A DNA stretch of 64,000 nucleotides from Pseudoclavibacter helvolus (GTDB taxonomy: Bacteria; Actinomycetota; Actinomycetes; Actinomycetales; Microbacteriaceae). Under the pieces are notes generated by a model. The model was not told where the DNA came from. It did no database searches and saw only the letters and a list, made by a program, of their open reading frames with translations. Location of the stretch: contig NZ_JACHWJ010000003.1 of the NCBI RefSeq assembly GCF_014191305.1, positions 186,001-250,000 of the forward strand, written 5' to 3'. Position 1 is the first letter of the stretch, and every line of letters starts with the position of its first letter. Of this stretch, positions 50,054 to 58,715 are shown piece after piece. Both the position numbers and the translations under genes were made by a program.

Positions 50054-50833
50054 TTAGTTGAGCGCGGGAGTGTCGGTCGGGATCACTCCGTTGCCGTACA
50101 GGTCGGTCGCGAGGTCGCGGAGTGCACGAAGGGCGACGCGCTGCGTGAGCGGGCCGTAGGAGACGCGGGCGACGCCGAGCTCCTGGAACTCGGCGGCGGT
50201 GAGCGCGCCGGGCAGCCCGATGACGGACAGCTTGCCGACGCCAAGGCCTTCGACGAGGGGCTCGACGACCTCACGGCTGACGGCGCCCGGCACGAAGACG
50301 AGGGCTGCGCCGGCGTCGAGGAACGCGCGCCCGCGGGCGATGGCGTCGTCGATGCTCTCCGAGATGGGACGCTCGCCTCCGCGCACGATGGCATCGGTGC
50401 GTGCGTTGAGCTGGAAGTTGACGCCTTCCGCCTCGGCGGCGGCGATGATCGCGGCAACGCGGGCCACGGACTCGTCGAACGGCCGCAGGCGGTCTTCGAC
50501 GTTCGCGCCGACGATGCCGAGTCCGATCGCGCGGCGGATCGTCTCGGCCGGGTCGTCGTAGCCGTCGTCGAGGTCTGCCGTGACGGGCAGGTCGACCGCA
50601 TCCACGATCACCTTGGCGCCGGCGAGGGCCACGTCGAGCGGCATGCCGCCGTCCGCATATCCGTAGGACGCGGCGATCGAGTGGCCCGCCGTCGCGATGG
50701 CCTTCGTCTCGGGGAGGGCCGCGACGGTCTTCGCGCTGATCGCGTCCCAGACGTTCACAACTCGGAGGATCTCGGGGGCTCGGTGAAGGTCTGCCAAACG
50801 GTTGGCGAGGTCGGCGGTGCTGACATCTGTCAT
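50054..50833 (-). CDS. Isocitrate lyase/PEP mutase-family protein
   Basis: A 259-residue TIM-barrel enzyme. Key stretches are LPVTADLDDGYDDPAETIRR (metal-binding Asp residues), GANVEDRLRPF and FQLNARTDAIVRGG. The catalytic KKCGH-type loop of isocitrate lyase is absent, as in the oxaloacetate decarboxylase/carboxyphosphonoenolpyruvate-mutase-like subgroup, so a C-C or C-P bond lyase acting on a small 2-oxo or 2-hydroxy acid is likely. ATG 50833 was chosen; AAGGAC precedes it. A nitroreductase gene lies upstream on the same strand. Confidence 0.88.
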   Translation of the reverse strand: MTDVSTADLANRLADLHRAPEILRVVNVWDAISAKTVAALPETKAIATAGHSIAASYGYADGGMPLDVALAGAKVIVDAVDLPVTADLDDGYDDPAETIRRAIGLGIVGANVEDRLRPFDESVARVAAIIAAAEAEGVNFQLNARTDAIVRGGERPISESIDDAIARGRAFLDAGAALVFVPGAVSREVVEPLVEGLGVGKLSVIGLPGALTAAEFQELGVARVSYGPLTQRVALRALRDLATDLYGNGVIPTDTPALN

Positions 50834-50986
50834 CGTGCTGTCCTTACTTCTTCGGTCGTGTCGTGAGTTGCTGCTTTGGTGTCGAAGCTGGTCGCCGCGC
50901 ACCTGGGCCGTGTCTGGCGGTCTCGGCCGCCGTCAACGTGTATACGCCACCCGGCTGAGGCCAAGCGGGGGCCCGTCGTGGGCTGG

Positions 50987-51568
50987 TCAGCGCTCGATCG
51001 AAGCGAAGTCGCTGAGCTCGCGGCGCGAGCGGGGCGAAGTGTCGCGGGCGCGGATCTTCTCGCTCACCGCGTCGGAGGCGTCGTACTGGCCCACGGCGAT
51101 GACGGTGATCGGGATACGGCCGGCAGGCAGCTCGAGGGCCTCGGCGAGCGCATCCACGTGGAAGCCGCCCATCTGGTGCGTGTGGAGGCCGCGCGACTGG
51201 CCTTCGATCGTGAGGTGTGCGGCGACCTGGCCTGCGTCGTACTCGGCCCAGCGGAGGGCCTTGCCGTCGCGCTCGGTCTCGACGGTCACGGCGATGAGGA
51301 GCGAGGCGCGGTCGGCCCACGTGAGGTTGAAGTCCATGAGCGCGCCGTAGATCTTGTCGAAGGTCGCGGTCCCGCGGACACCCGCGACGAGGGTCGTCGG
51401 CTGCGTGTTGCTCGCCGACGGGGCCCAGCGTCCTGCCTCGAGGATCGCCGTGATGTCCTCGTCGGAGATCGCATGCGTGGCGTCGAAGCCGCGTGGGCTC
51501 CAGCGGTCGGAGAGGGCGTCCAGGATCGGGACGGAGGTCTCGTTGCGGACGGTCAGCTGCTCGGTCAT
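50987..51568 (-). CDS. Nitroreductase-family flavoprotein
   Basis: A 193-residue FMN enzyme. DALSDRWSPRGFDATHAISD and EAGRWAPSASNTQPTTLV are the FMN-binding N-terminal segments; WAEYDAGQVAAHLTIEGQSR and PAGRIPITVIAVGQYD complete the fold. The family reduces nitro groups, quinones or flavins with NAD(P)H as a dimer. ATG 51568 has GGAG upstream; longer in-frame starts lack a site. The neighbouring PEP mutase-family gene is 153 bases downstream on the same strand. The physiological substrate is unknown. Confidence 0.9.
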   Translation of the reverse strand: MTEQLTVRNETSVPILDALSDRWSPRGFDATHAISDEDITAILEAGRWAPSASNTQPTTLVAGVRGTATFDKIYGALMDFNLTWADRASLLIAVTVETERDGKALRWAEYDAGQVAAHLTIEGQSRGLHTHQMGGFHVDALAEALELPAGRIPITVIAVGQYDASDAVSEKIRARDTSPRSRRELSDFASIER

Positions 51569-51716
51569 GTGACTCCGTTCAAAGCGCTTACGCTCGTGGT
51601 TTGCGGGGAACATGGCCGGAGCCACTCGTACGGCAACAACCACTTGTACCTGCAAGCTATTCCCACGAGCTGGGTGTGTTCGTCAGCGTTACGGCGTATT
51701 TCCGGATGCGCCTGAT

Positions 51717-52909
51717 GCTCCTATGTCTGTCAAGCGGCGTTGGTGAGCCATTGTCGGTAGCGGTGGGTGAAGTCTGGGTCGTGGATGATGCCTCGCTCGA
51801 CGCGTGACATGTGGTTGATGTTCGTCGTGAGTAGCGGCGCGATGTGGTTCATCGAGTAGCCGAGCCTGAGGCGGTGTGCGCGGAGGTCGTCGATCGCTTC
51901 GACGGGCTGCGGTTTCACGAGATGTTGGAACACTTCCCAAGCGATCGCGCGCTTTAACGCCCGCAACGCTTCCTTCTTCGTTTTGCCCTCGCTGAGACGC
52001 CGCGCGAAGTACTCCCTCGAGCGTTGATCGTGCGAGATACGGACGAGCGCGATGCGATGGATCGCGGCGTTCGCGGCCCGGTCCCCGCCCCGGTTCAAGC
52101 GAAACCTGGTCGTCTTCCCCGAAGACGCTGGGATCGGGGCAGTACCCGCGAGCATCGCGAACGCTCCCTCGGATCGCAACCGCTCCGGGTTATCGCCCGC
52201 GGTGACCACGAGCTGCGCCGCGGTCACCGGCCCGACGCCGAACGCCGCCCGCAACGCGGGAGCGGCCCGCTGGGAGAGCGCATCGATCTGCTCGTCCAGG
52301 TCCGTGACCTCCTCGTCCAGCGCCGCGCAACGGCGAGCGAGCAGCCGCAACACGGCCCGCGTCGTTTCGGTGACCGATCCCGTGTCCGAGGCGTTCGGGC
52401 GCAACGAGCGCAGTTTCGCGTGCCGACGCAGCGCCGACAAGCCTCGCAGCTGCGCTCGGAGTTCCTCGGGAGCGGTCACGAGCAGCGACGTGATCTGGAC
52501 CTGAGCTGCGACTCGCGCGCGCATCGCGGAGCGCCTCGCTGCCAGCAACACCCGCAACGATTCACTGTCCCCGACCGCGGACTTCGGGACCGGCAACGTC
52601 GGGTCAGCGAGCGCCGCCCGCGCCGCCGCATACGCGTCGATCGGGTCGGACTTCCCGCCCCGACGCGCTGCTCTCGAGGGGCGGATCACTTCCGCGACCT
52701 GCAACCCCGCCGCGGGGAACTCCGCGTCCCCGAGGAGCGCTCCCGTGATCGAGACCACGGCCGCGTGGTGCGTGTCCGCGTGCGTATCGACGCCGGCCAC
52801 GACATTCCCAACACTGTTTGTCATCATTGACGTGCTTCCTTCCCAAGAGGGGCACTCTGGTCGGGCGGCAGGCAAGACGTTGACGGGACTCTTTGGTCAG
52901 GCTCCTATG
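51717..52909 (-). mobile_element. Decayed IS110-family element with candidate end repeats
   Basis: GCTCCTATG occurs at 51717-51725, five bases beyond the transposase stop, and again at 52901-52909, upstream of its start. They enclose 1.2 kb. IS110 elements lack terminal inverted repeats but share short sequences at their junctions, so these are plausible ends. The right end may lie further out, since the 5' non-coding part would be only 82 bases. The Nudix promoter at 53058-53063 is intact, limiting the element to the left of it. Confidence 0.5.
51730..52827 (-). pseudogene. IS110-family transposase with internal in-frame deletion
   Basis: A 365-residue transposase. The N-terminal RuvC-like part starts normally (NVVAGVDTHADTHHAAVVSI, first catalytic Asp) but jumps from GDAEFPA to AGLQVAEVIRPSRAARRGGK SDPIDA (near residue 40). 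In full-length relatives about 45-50 residues lie between, including the catalytic Glu of the G-(V/I)-E-G-T-G-S-Y-G motif. The C-terminal transposase domain is intact (FGVGPVTAAQLVVTAGDNPE, then the Ser-containing IPASSGKTTRF), as is the extra C-terminal helix-turn-helix (LGYSMNHIAPLLTTNINHMS). It is therefore probably inactive. Confidence 0.75.
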
Positions 52910-53069
52910 AAGTCACGTCCGCCCGGCCAGAACACCAAGCAAACACTGGCCTCGGGCCGTCGAATCATTCGAAAGACAACCCCGCAAGCAGGTGCCAGTC
53001 GGTGGCAGAGACAGACCCGAAACCAGTTCTCCCATCATCAACGTCGGTGGCCCTGCGTATCTTGGGGTC

Positions 53070-53783
53070 ATGTCGCATCCACTCACCCACGGGCACCTCG
53101 GCGTCGACGTGCCAGACAGCCGCGGCCGCACCGGGCTCGACCAGGCCGGGCGCGAGCTGACTCGCAACCCGAACGTCGAGGTCGAGAACGTCGAGGTCAC
53201 CTCAGACGGCTGGCACGTGCTGCGGCGCACGACGTTCCGGTACCGCGGGCGCGACGGCGAATGGGCGACGCAGCAGCGCGAGACCTACGACCGCGGCAAC
53301 GGCGCCACGATCCTCCTCTACGATCTCGACAGTCGCCAGATCCTGCTCGGACGCCAGTTCCGCTACCCGGTCTACGTCAACGGTCACGAGGACGGCATGC
53401 TCCTCGAGACGGCCGCGGGCCTCCTCGACGGCGACTCCCCTGAAGACGCGATCCGTCGCGAAGCGGAGGAAGAGCTCGGGGTTGTTGTCGGGCAGGTCAC
53501 TCCCGTCTTCGAGCTGTACATGAGCCCCGGTTCGGTGACCGAGAGCATCCACTTCTTCGCCGCGCCCTGGTCGGCCGCTGCCCCCATCACGGGCGGGGGA
53601 GGCGTCGAGGAGGAAGGCGAGGAGATCGAGTCGGTTGCCCTCGACTTCGACGAGGCGCTGCGCATGATCACAACCGGTGAGATCCAGGATGCGAAGACCG
53701 TGCTGCTCCTGCAATGGGCAGCCCTCAACCTGCCGTGGCCCGCCGCTGAAGGACAGCCTGGCGAAGGAGGAACGCATGCCTGA
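53070..53783 (+). CDS. Nudix hydrolase, NudK/ADP-sugar pyrophosphatase-like
   Basis: A 237-residue Nudix protein. The Nudix box reads GLLDGDSPEDAIRREAEEELG, spelled here as its parts (GLLDGD, REAEEELG) and keeping the metal-binding Glu residues. VEVENVEVTSDGWHVLRRTT and LLGRQFRYPVYVNG are typical of the GDP-mannose/ADP-ribose pyrophosphatase group. ATG 53070 is six bases after TATCTT, so it is probably leaderless. Its end overlaps the next gene by eight bases, a strong sign of co-translation. The 242-base upstream region borders the IS110 element. Confidence 0.88.
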   Translation: MSHPLTHGHLGVDVPDSRGRTGLDQAGRELTRNPNVEVENVEVTSDGWHVLRRTTFRYRGRDGEWATQQRETYDRGNGATILLYDLDSRQILLGRQFRYPVYVNGHEDGMLLETAAGLLDGDSPEDAIRREAEEELGVVVGQVTPVFELYMSPGSVTESIHFFAAPWSAAAPITGGGGVEEEGEEIESVALDFDEALRMITTGEIQDAKTVLLLQWAALNLPWPAAEGQPGEGGTHA

Positions 53784-54669
53784 TTCACTCTTCCGGGGCG
53801 TCAGCGCCTTCCCGCTCACCCCCATCACTTCGACGGGCGTCGATGCAGCCAGTTACGCGGCTCTCGTCGAGCGACTCCAGGCTGCTGGCGTCGACTCGAT
53901 CAGTGCGCTCGGCTCGACGGGCAGCTACGCGTACCTCGACCTCGGCGAGCGGGCGTCCGTCGCCAAGCTCACCGTGAAGCACGCGGGATCGGTGCCCGTC
54001 ATCGTCGGCATCGGCGCGCTCCGCACTCGTGACGTGCTCGAGAACCTCCGGACGGCTGAGGATGCGGGTGCCTCGGCGGTTCTGCTCGCCCCGGTGTCGT
54101 ACCAGCCGCTCACGGAGGACGAGGTCTACGGGCTCTACGAGGACGTCGCTGCGACTTCGAGCCTGCCGATCATCGTCTACGACAACCCGACGACGACGGG
54201 GATCGTCGTGAGCGACGCCCTCCACGCGCGTATCGCCGGGCTCGACCTCGTGCGATCGATCAAGATCCCGCCGGCGTCGCTCGACGTCGCCCAGGTGAGC
54301 GAGCGAGTCACCGCCCTTCGCGATGAGGTCGGTGGCCCCATCTCGGTGGGCATCAGCGGCGACCCGTACGCTGCCGCCGGGCTGCTCGGCGGATGCGACG
54401 TCTGGTACTCGGTGCTCGCCGGCGTCCTGCCGGCCGAGAGCCTCGCCATCACGCGGGCTGCGTTGAGCGGCAAAGCCGAACTCGCGCTGAGCCTCTCTGC
54501 ACGCCTCGACCCGCTGTGGGAGCTGTTCCGGGCCCACGGCAGCTATCGAGTCGCATCCGCGATCGCCGCGCAGCTCGGCCTCGTGCCGACCGTCAACCTG
54601 CCGAGGCCCGTCCACGAGCTGGATGGCGCAGGCCAGCGCGCCGTCGCGGCGGCACTCCGCGCGATCTGA
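53776..54669 (+). CDS. DapA-family aldolase/lyase
   Basis: A 297-residue TIM-barrel enzyme of the dihydrodipicolinate synthase superfamily. The Schiff-base Lys is in VRSIKIPPAS, the Tyr in IVYDNPTTTG, and the carboxylate-binding loop GSTGSYAYLDLGER replaces the GTTGE of true DapA. The family cleaves or condenses 2-keto acids. The changed loop argues against lysine biosynthesis and for a catabolic or unknown aldolase. ATG 53776 has AAGGAGG and overlaps the Nudix gene. The two gene products may act on a common sugar-derived substrate. Confidence 0.88.
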   Translation: MPDSLFRGVSAFPLTPITSTGVDAASYAALVERLQAAGVDSISALGSTGSYAYLDLGERASVAKLTVKHAGSVPVIVGIGALRTRDVLENLRTAEDAGASAVLLAPVSYQPLTEDEVYGLYEDVAATSSLPIIVYDNPTTTGIVVSDALHARIAGLDLVRSIKIPPASLDVAQVSERVTALRDEVGGPISVGISGDPYAAAGLLGGCDVWYSVLAGVLPAESLAITRAALSGKAELALSLSARLDPLWELFRAHGSYRVASAIAAQLGLVPTVNLPRPVHELDGAGQRAVAAALRAI

Positions 54670-54718
54670 CGCGTGCCCGCACCGTGCCTGCACTGAGCGC
54701 GCTCTTGGCCGGTGGCTA

Positions 54719-55333
54719 ATGAGTGAAATCGTGAGCCTCGAACTGCTCTTCGATCACGCGAGCGAAGCGCGTATCCGAGGCGAGTGGCGGGCGCTGCAGG
54801 AGCTCGGCGTGTCCAGCATGGGCGCGCACGCCTCGGTGAGCAATCGTCCGCACCTCTCGCTGCTCGTGCGAAGCGGGTCGCAGGGGGGGGCGCAGTGTGA
54901 GGCCGGCCCTGACCTTGCGGGCGCGGCGGCCGGTCCTTCGCCGGTCGAGCCTGGTCCTAGCGAGCCGTCGCTCGTCGACGTCGAAGCCGTCCGGGATGCG
55001 GCGGGCCGGTTGCCGATCGCTCTCACGCTCGGCGGGCCCCAGCTATTCGTGCACGGCACGCGCGCGGTCCTCGCGCGGAGCGTCGTGCCGTCCGTCGGTC
55101 TCCTCGAATTCCATGCGGAGCTGCACCGATTGGCCGGCCGCGAGGAGGTCGCGGTCGATCTGCCACACAGGACGCCAGGGAGCTGGACTCCGCACGTCAC
55201 GCTCGCAAAACGGCTGAAGCTCGCCGACCTGGAGCGTGCGGTGTCCGCGCTCGACCTCGAGCCGATGCACGTGCTGGCCACCGAGCTGCGGCTCTGGGAC
55301 GCGCGCGCGGGCACCACGCAGCAGCTTCGCTGA
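54719..55333 (+). CDS. 2'-5' RNA ligase-like protein
   Basis: A 204-residue 2H-phosphoesterase-superfamily protein. The two HxT/S motifs, RPHLSLLV and TPHVTLAKR, are separated by about 115 residues and define the active site. The family includes RNA ligases and cyclic phosphodiesterases; the true substrate in bacteria is mostly unknown. Between the motifs is a Gly/Pro/Ser-rich insertion (GPDLAGAAAGPSPVEPGPSE), probably disordered. ATG 54719 is weakly preceded by a GGTGG element. It lies 49 bases after the DapA-family gene on the same strand. Confidence 0.8.
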   Translation: MSEIVSLELLFDHASEARIRGEWRALQELGVSSMGAHASVSNRPHLSLLVRSGSQGGAQCEAGPDLAGAAAGPSPVEPGPSEPSLVDVEAVRDAAGRLPIALTLGGPQLFVHGTRAVLARSVVPSVGLLEFHAELHRLAGREEVAVDLPHRTPGSWTPHVTLAKRLKLADLERAVSALDLEPMHVLATELRLWDARAGTTQQLR

Positions 55334-55543
55334 CCAAGCACAGTGCAGATCTGCGGCGCAGCGGCCGTTCTCGTCGGATTCTCCCAAGAATCGCGCTGAT
55401 GTGCGCCAGGGCCGCAACCGGACGAGACGCGCGCCCGTCCAACTCCCGTGATGGACGCGCCCGCCGGGCTGGCTTCTCCTCGGTCTGCGCCCGTTTGTCC
55501 CGGAAGTTGGCCGGGTCGGAAGCCAGATTGAGTGGCCTGGGGC

Positions 55544-56554
55544 CTAGCGCGAGATTTTTGCCTCGCCGAGCCGGACGACAACAACGCCGACCATGATCAG
55601 TGCCCCGCCCACGAGCTGCACCGGGTTGGGGAGCTCGCCGAGCAGCAACCACGCGAACAGCACCGCTGCGACGACCTCGGAGAGTCCGACAAACGAGGTC
55701 AGTCGGGGCCCGAGGCGGCGCGCTGCTGCGATGCCGGCGACGTAGGCACCGGCCGCAGTCACGAGTCCAAGCACGAGCACCGCGACCCACCACGGCATGG
55801 ACGCCCCGCCCAGCTCGACGGGCGCATCCGTCACCGCCATCGGTAGGACGCCGACAAGGCCGCCGAGGCCAAGCACAACAGCGCCGACCAGGAGCCCGCC
55901 GCCGGCGAGCACCGTCCCGGGGAGCTCCGTGTCGGTGTCGGCCGACATGACGAAGTAGAAGGCGACGCCGACCATCGCTCCGAGCGCCCACAGTACGCCC
56001 GCGACATCGAGCTGCACGCCGCCGAAGATCTGGAGCACGAGCAAGAGCCCGCCGGCGGCGACGGCGGCGCCGATGAGGGTGAGAGCGTGCGGACGCTGGC
56101 GGTGCCGCAGCCACATCCACAGCACGACGATGGCCGGTGCCGTGTACTCGATGAGCAGCGCGACACCAACCTGCAGGGTCGCTACGGCTGTGAAGTAGGC
56201 GAGCTGCGTGCCCGCGACGGCGATCGCGCCGTAGACCGCGAGCCTCACGAGGTTGCCGCGGTTGGCGAGGAGGTACCAGCGGCCGCGCAGTGCGATCAGA
56301 GCCACGGGTGCAAGCGCAAGTGCCGCGAGCGAGACGCGGGCGGTGACTGCGGCACCCGGCGTCCAGCCTGCATCGAGCAGGCCGCGCGCGAACGGACCGG
56401 ACAGGGCGAAGGCGCCCGCCGAGATGAGGGCGAAGAGGAGGCCGGATGCAAGGCGAGAGTTCGCCGAGGAGGGAGCGACGAGCGGGGTCGCGGATGCCCC
56501 GATCGCGCTCGCAGACGTTCCAACACTGTGTGTGTCATTGGCGTTCACCTTCAT
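55544..56554 (-). CDS. EamA/RhtA-like DMT transporter
   Basis: A 336-residue, ten-helix membrane protein with two EamA repeats: LLFALISAGAFALSGPFARG and GVLWALGAMVGVAFYFVMSA. The proline-rich loop with HRQRPHALTLIGA and the end SFVGLSEVVAAVLFAWLLLG are typical of the RhtA subgroup that exports amino acids or related compounds. The N-terminal 40 residues are Ser/Ala/Thr-rich. ATG 56554 was chosen. It is divergent from a CGNR-type zinc-finger regulator by 38 bases, suggesting control by it. Confidence 0.88.
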   Translation of the reverse strand: MKVNANDTHSVGTSASAIGASATPLVAPSSANSRLASGLLFALISAGAFALSGPFARGLLDAGWTPGAAVTARVSLAALALAPVALIALRGRWYLLANRGNLVRLAVYGAIAVAGTQLAYFTAVATLQVGVALLIEYTAPAIVVLWMWLRHRQRPHALTLIGAAVAAGGLLLVLQIFGGVQLDVAGVLWALGAMVGVAFYFVMSADTDTELPGTVLAGGGLLVGAVVLGLGGLVGVLPMAVTDAPVELGGASMPWWVAVLVLGLVTAAGAYVAGIAAARRLGPRLTSFVGLSEVVAAVLFAWLLLGELPNPVQLVGGALIMVGVVVVRLGEAKISR

Positions 56555-56592
56555 AGAAGATGACACTAGCCGCGGTTTGGTAATCTGCAAAG

Positions 56593-57138
56593 GTGCTTTT
56601 CACTAATGACACCGAGGAGGCGCTCTCCGCAGCCGCGGCGCTCGTGAACAGCGACGTCGAGCCAGTCACGCTGCGCACGCGCGGCGAGCTCGCCGACTTC
56701 TTCCGGGACCTCGGCTACACGGGCCGCTTCGACGGCGACGAGGCAGAGTTCCAGCGCATCCGGGCGATCCGCCCACGACTGAGGGAGCTGCTCACCGCCG
56801 ACCGAGATGCCGCAGCCTCGCTCGTGAACCAGACGCTGGTCGAGTACAACGCGACCCCGCAGCTTGTGCGCCACGGCACCGCCGACTGGCACCTGCACGC
56901 CGTCGACTCCGAACGCCCGCTTGACGAGCGCATCACGGTCGAGACGGCGCTCGCGGTCGTCGACCTCATCCGCGCCGACGAGATGTCCCGCCTCGGCACC
57001 TGCGACGCCGACAATTGCGAGGGTGTTGTCGTCGACCTCACCCGCAACCGCACGAAGCGCTTCTGCTCAACGAGGTGCGCGAACCGGTCTGCCGTCGCGG
57101 CCTACCGGGCTCGCCGCCGCGAGCATCCGGAGCTCTGA
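56593..57138 (+). CDS. CGNR zinc-finger regulator (ABATE domain)
   Basis: A 181-residue putative transcription factor. The N-terminal ABATE domain (EEALSAAAALVNSDVEPVTL, FFRDLGYTGRFDGDEAEFQR) is followed by a C-terminal CGNR zinc finger: CDADNCEGVVVDLTRNRTKR then FCSTRCANRSAVAAYRAR, with the four Cys that bind zinc. The family binds DNA and is often placed next to exporter genes. GTG 56593 is six bases after TAATCT, so it is probably leaderless. The divergent DMT exporter is its probable target. Confidence 0.9.
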   Translation: MLFTNDTEEALSAAAALVNSDVEPVTLRTRGELADFFRDLGYTGRFDGDEAEFQRIRAIRPRLRELLTADRDAAASLVNQTLVEYNATPQLVRHGTADWHLHAVDSERPLDERITVETALAVVDLIRADEMSRLGTCDADNCEGVVVDLTRNRTKRFCSTRCANRSAVAAYRARRREHPEL

Positions 57139-57160
57139 CGAGGACCGCCGGACCTGGTGG

Positions 57161-58060
57161 TTACGAGGCCGCGGCCCTCGCTTCCGTGGCTGTCGCGCTG
57201 AATGCGCGTACCAGCGGATTCGTGTCGTTGGCCCTGTGTGCGAGCTGGACCGAGCTGACGGTCCGAGTTGACTCGAGTGGGACCGCGACAGCTCCACGCG
57301 GTAGCGGCCCGACCGCACTGGCAGGGGCGAGTGCGACGCCCAGCCCCGCCGCGACAAGGTGGAAGATGGTGCCCCACTCCGCACCGCTGTGGCCGAGTCG
57401 TGGCTCGATGCCCGCCTCGCGGAAGGGCCGCAGCGTGAGGGTGTGGGCTCGTGACCCGGACGCCTGCGGGAAGAGCACAAGCGGTGACGATGCGAGCTGG
57501 GGTGCGGTGACCGTCTCGTGTTCGGCCAGTTCATGATCGGCTGGTAGGACGGCCATGAAGGGGTCCACGAAGAGGGTCGAGATCGTGAGCCCATCGTGTT
57601 CGTCGGCGTCGCGCACGATCCCTACGTCGGCGGTGCCGCGTTCCAGGCGCTCCAGCACCACTGAAGTGGGGCCCTCATGGAGCTCGACGAGCACGTCTGG
57701 TCGGCTGAGCGTGAAGTGGCGCAGCGTCGAGCTCACGATGCCAGCCCCGGAGGAGATGAACGAGACGTCGATGCGGCCGGACTCGCCGCGCGCGACGCGG
57801 CGCGCCTCATCCACATCGGAGGCGAGCAAAGCGAGCAGTCCATGCGCTCTCGGGTGGAACCCGCGTCCAGCCTCCGTCAGCTCGACGGAACGCGACGTGC
57901 GAGTGAAGAGCAGGACGCCCATCAGCTGTTCGAGCTGGCGGATCTGCTGCGAGAGTGCGGGCTGTGCGATGTGCAGGCGAGCGGCGGCGCGGCCGAAGTG
58001 CAGCTCCTCGGCAAGCGCGAGGAAATAGCGGAGGTGGCGCAGTTCAACACGGGGATCCAT
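57161..58060 (-). CDS. LysR-family transcriptional regulator
   Basis: A 299-residue regulator. The helix-turn-helix is LRHLRYFLALAEELHFGRAA with LHIAQPALSQQIRQLEQLMG; the effector domain includes GRIDVSFISSGAGIVSSTLR and FHLVAAGLGVALAPASAVG. ATG 58060 is six bases after TAAGCT, so translation is probably leaderless. The divergent gene is a GNAT acetyltransferase 70 bases away. The regulated gene is otherwise unknown. Confidence 0.92.
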   Translation of the reverse strand: MDPRVELRHLRYFLALAEELHFGRAAARLHIAQPALSQQIRQLEQLMGVLLFTRTSRSVELTEAGRGFHPRAHGLLALLASDVDEARRVARGESGRIDVSFISSGAGIVSSTLRHFTLSRPDVLVELHEGPTSVVLERLERGTADVGIVRDADEHDGLTISTLFVDPFMAVLPADHELAEHETVTAPQLASSPLVLFPQASGSRAHTLTLRPFREAGIEPRLGHSGAEWGTIFHLVAAGLGVALAPASAVGPLPRGAVAVPLESTRTVSSVQLAHRANDTNPLVRAFSATATEARAAAS

Positions 58061-58130
58061 AACCCAAGCTTATTGATGTCGCGGTCATCCGGTATTGGAC
58101 CTCTTGATGCGAGCGCGGCACCCTTGAGGA

Positions 58131-58625
58131 GTGCCAGAGCTCCAGACCCACATCACCGTGACCTCACTCTCCTCCCTTGAAGACGCCGCAGCCTTCCGAG
58201 AGATCAGCGAAGCCTGGATTTCGCGCCTCTTCAGCGTGACGGCCGACGATCGCAGGCTGCTCGACGACCCCCTCGGTGAGATTCTCGAGCCGGGTGGTGA
58301 CGTGCTGCTCGCGCGCGCGGAATCCGGCGGCGTACTCGGCTGCGTTGCACTCCTGCCTTACGGGGAAGGGGTGTTCGAACTCGCGAAGATGGGCGTCTCG
58401 CCGGAGGCTCAGGGGGCGGGAGTGGGTCGGCGCCTTGTCGCCGCGGCTATCGAGCGTGCCCCGCAGCTCGGCGGTCGCGTGGTCTTCCTCGGCTCCCACT
58501 CGACTCTCCTGCCCGCGCTGCACCTCTACGAGACGGCAGGCTTCACGCGCATCACTCGAGAGCAACTGCCCGTGGCGGACTACTACGCGCGGGCCGACAC
58601 CTTCATGAGGCTCGAACTCGGCTGA
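58131..58625 (+). CDS. GNAT-family N-acetyltransferase
   Basis: A 164-residue acetyltransferase. The acetyl-CoA motif A is FELAKMGVSPEAQGAGVGRR (R/Q-x-x-G-x-G/A), followed by GSHSTLLPALHLYETAGFTR. Length and motifs match small-molecule or antibiotic-modifying GNATs; the acceptor is unknown. GTG 58131 is adjacent to GAGGAG without proper spacing, so a short-leader or leaderless start is likely (CACCCT upstream). It is divergent from a LysR regulator, which may control it. Confidence 0.88.
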   Translation: MPELQTHITVTSLSSLEDAAAFREISEAWISRLFSVTADDRRLLDDPLGEILEPGGDVLLARAESGGVLGCVALLPYGEGVFELAKMGVSPEAQGAGVGRRLVAAAIERAPQLGGRVVFLGSHSTLLPALHLYETAGFTRITREQLPVADYYARADTFMRLELG

Positions 58626-58639
58626 CACCAGCGCGCAGA

Positions 58640-58689
58640 GTTGTGGCCCATTACTGCTCCCAGTGCCGGGAACAACAACGGGCCACAAC
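58640..58689. terminator. Hairpin between GNAT and PII genes
   Basis: GTTGTGGCCC (58640-58649) pairs perfectly with GGGCCACAAC (58680-58689) around a 30-base loop that has a smaller TCCC/GGGA stem. It lies between convergent genes. Confidence 0.6.
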
Positions 58690-58715
58690 GATCTGGGCGC
58701 CGCGGCCGGCGTGGG

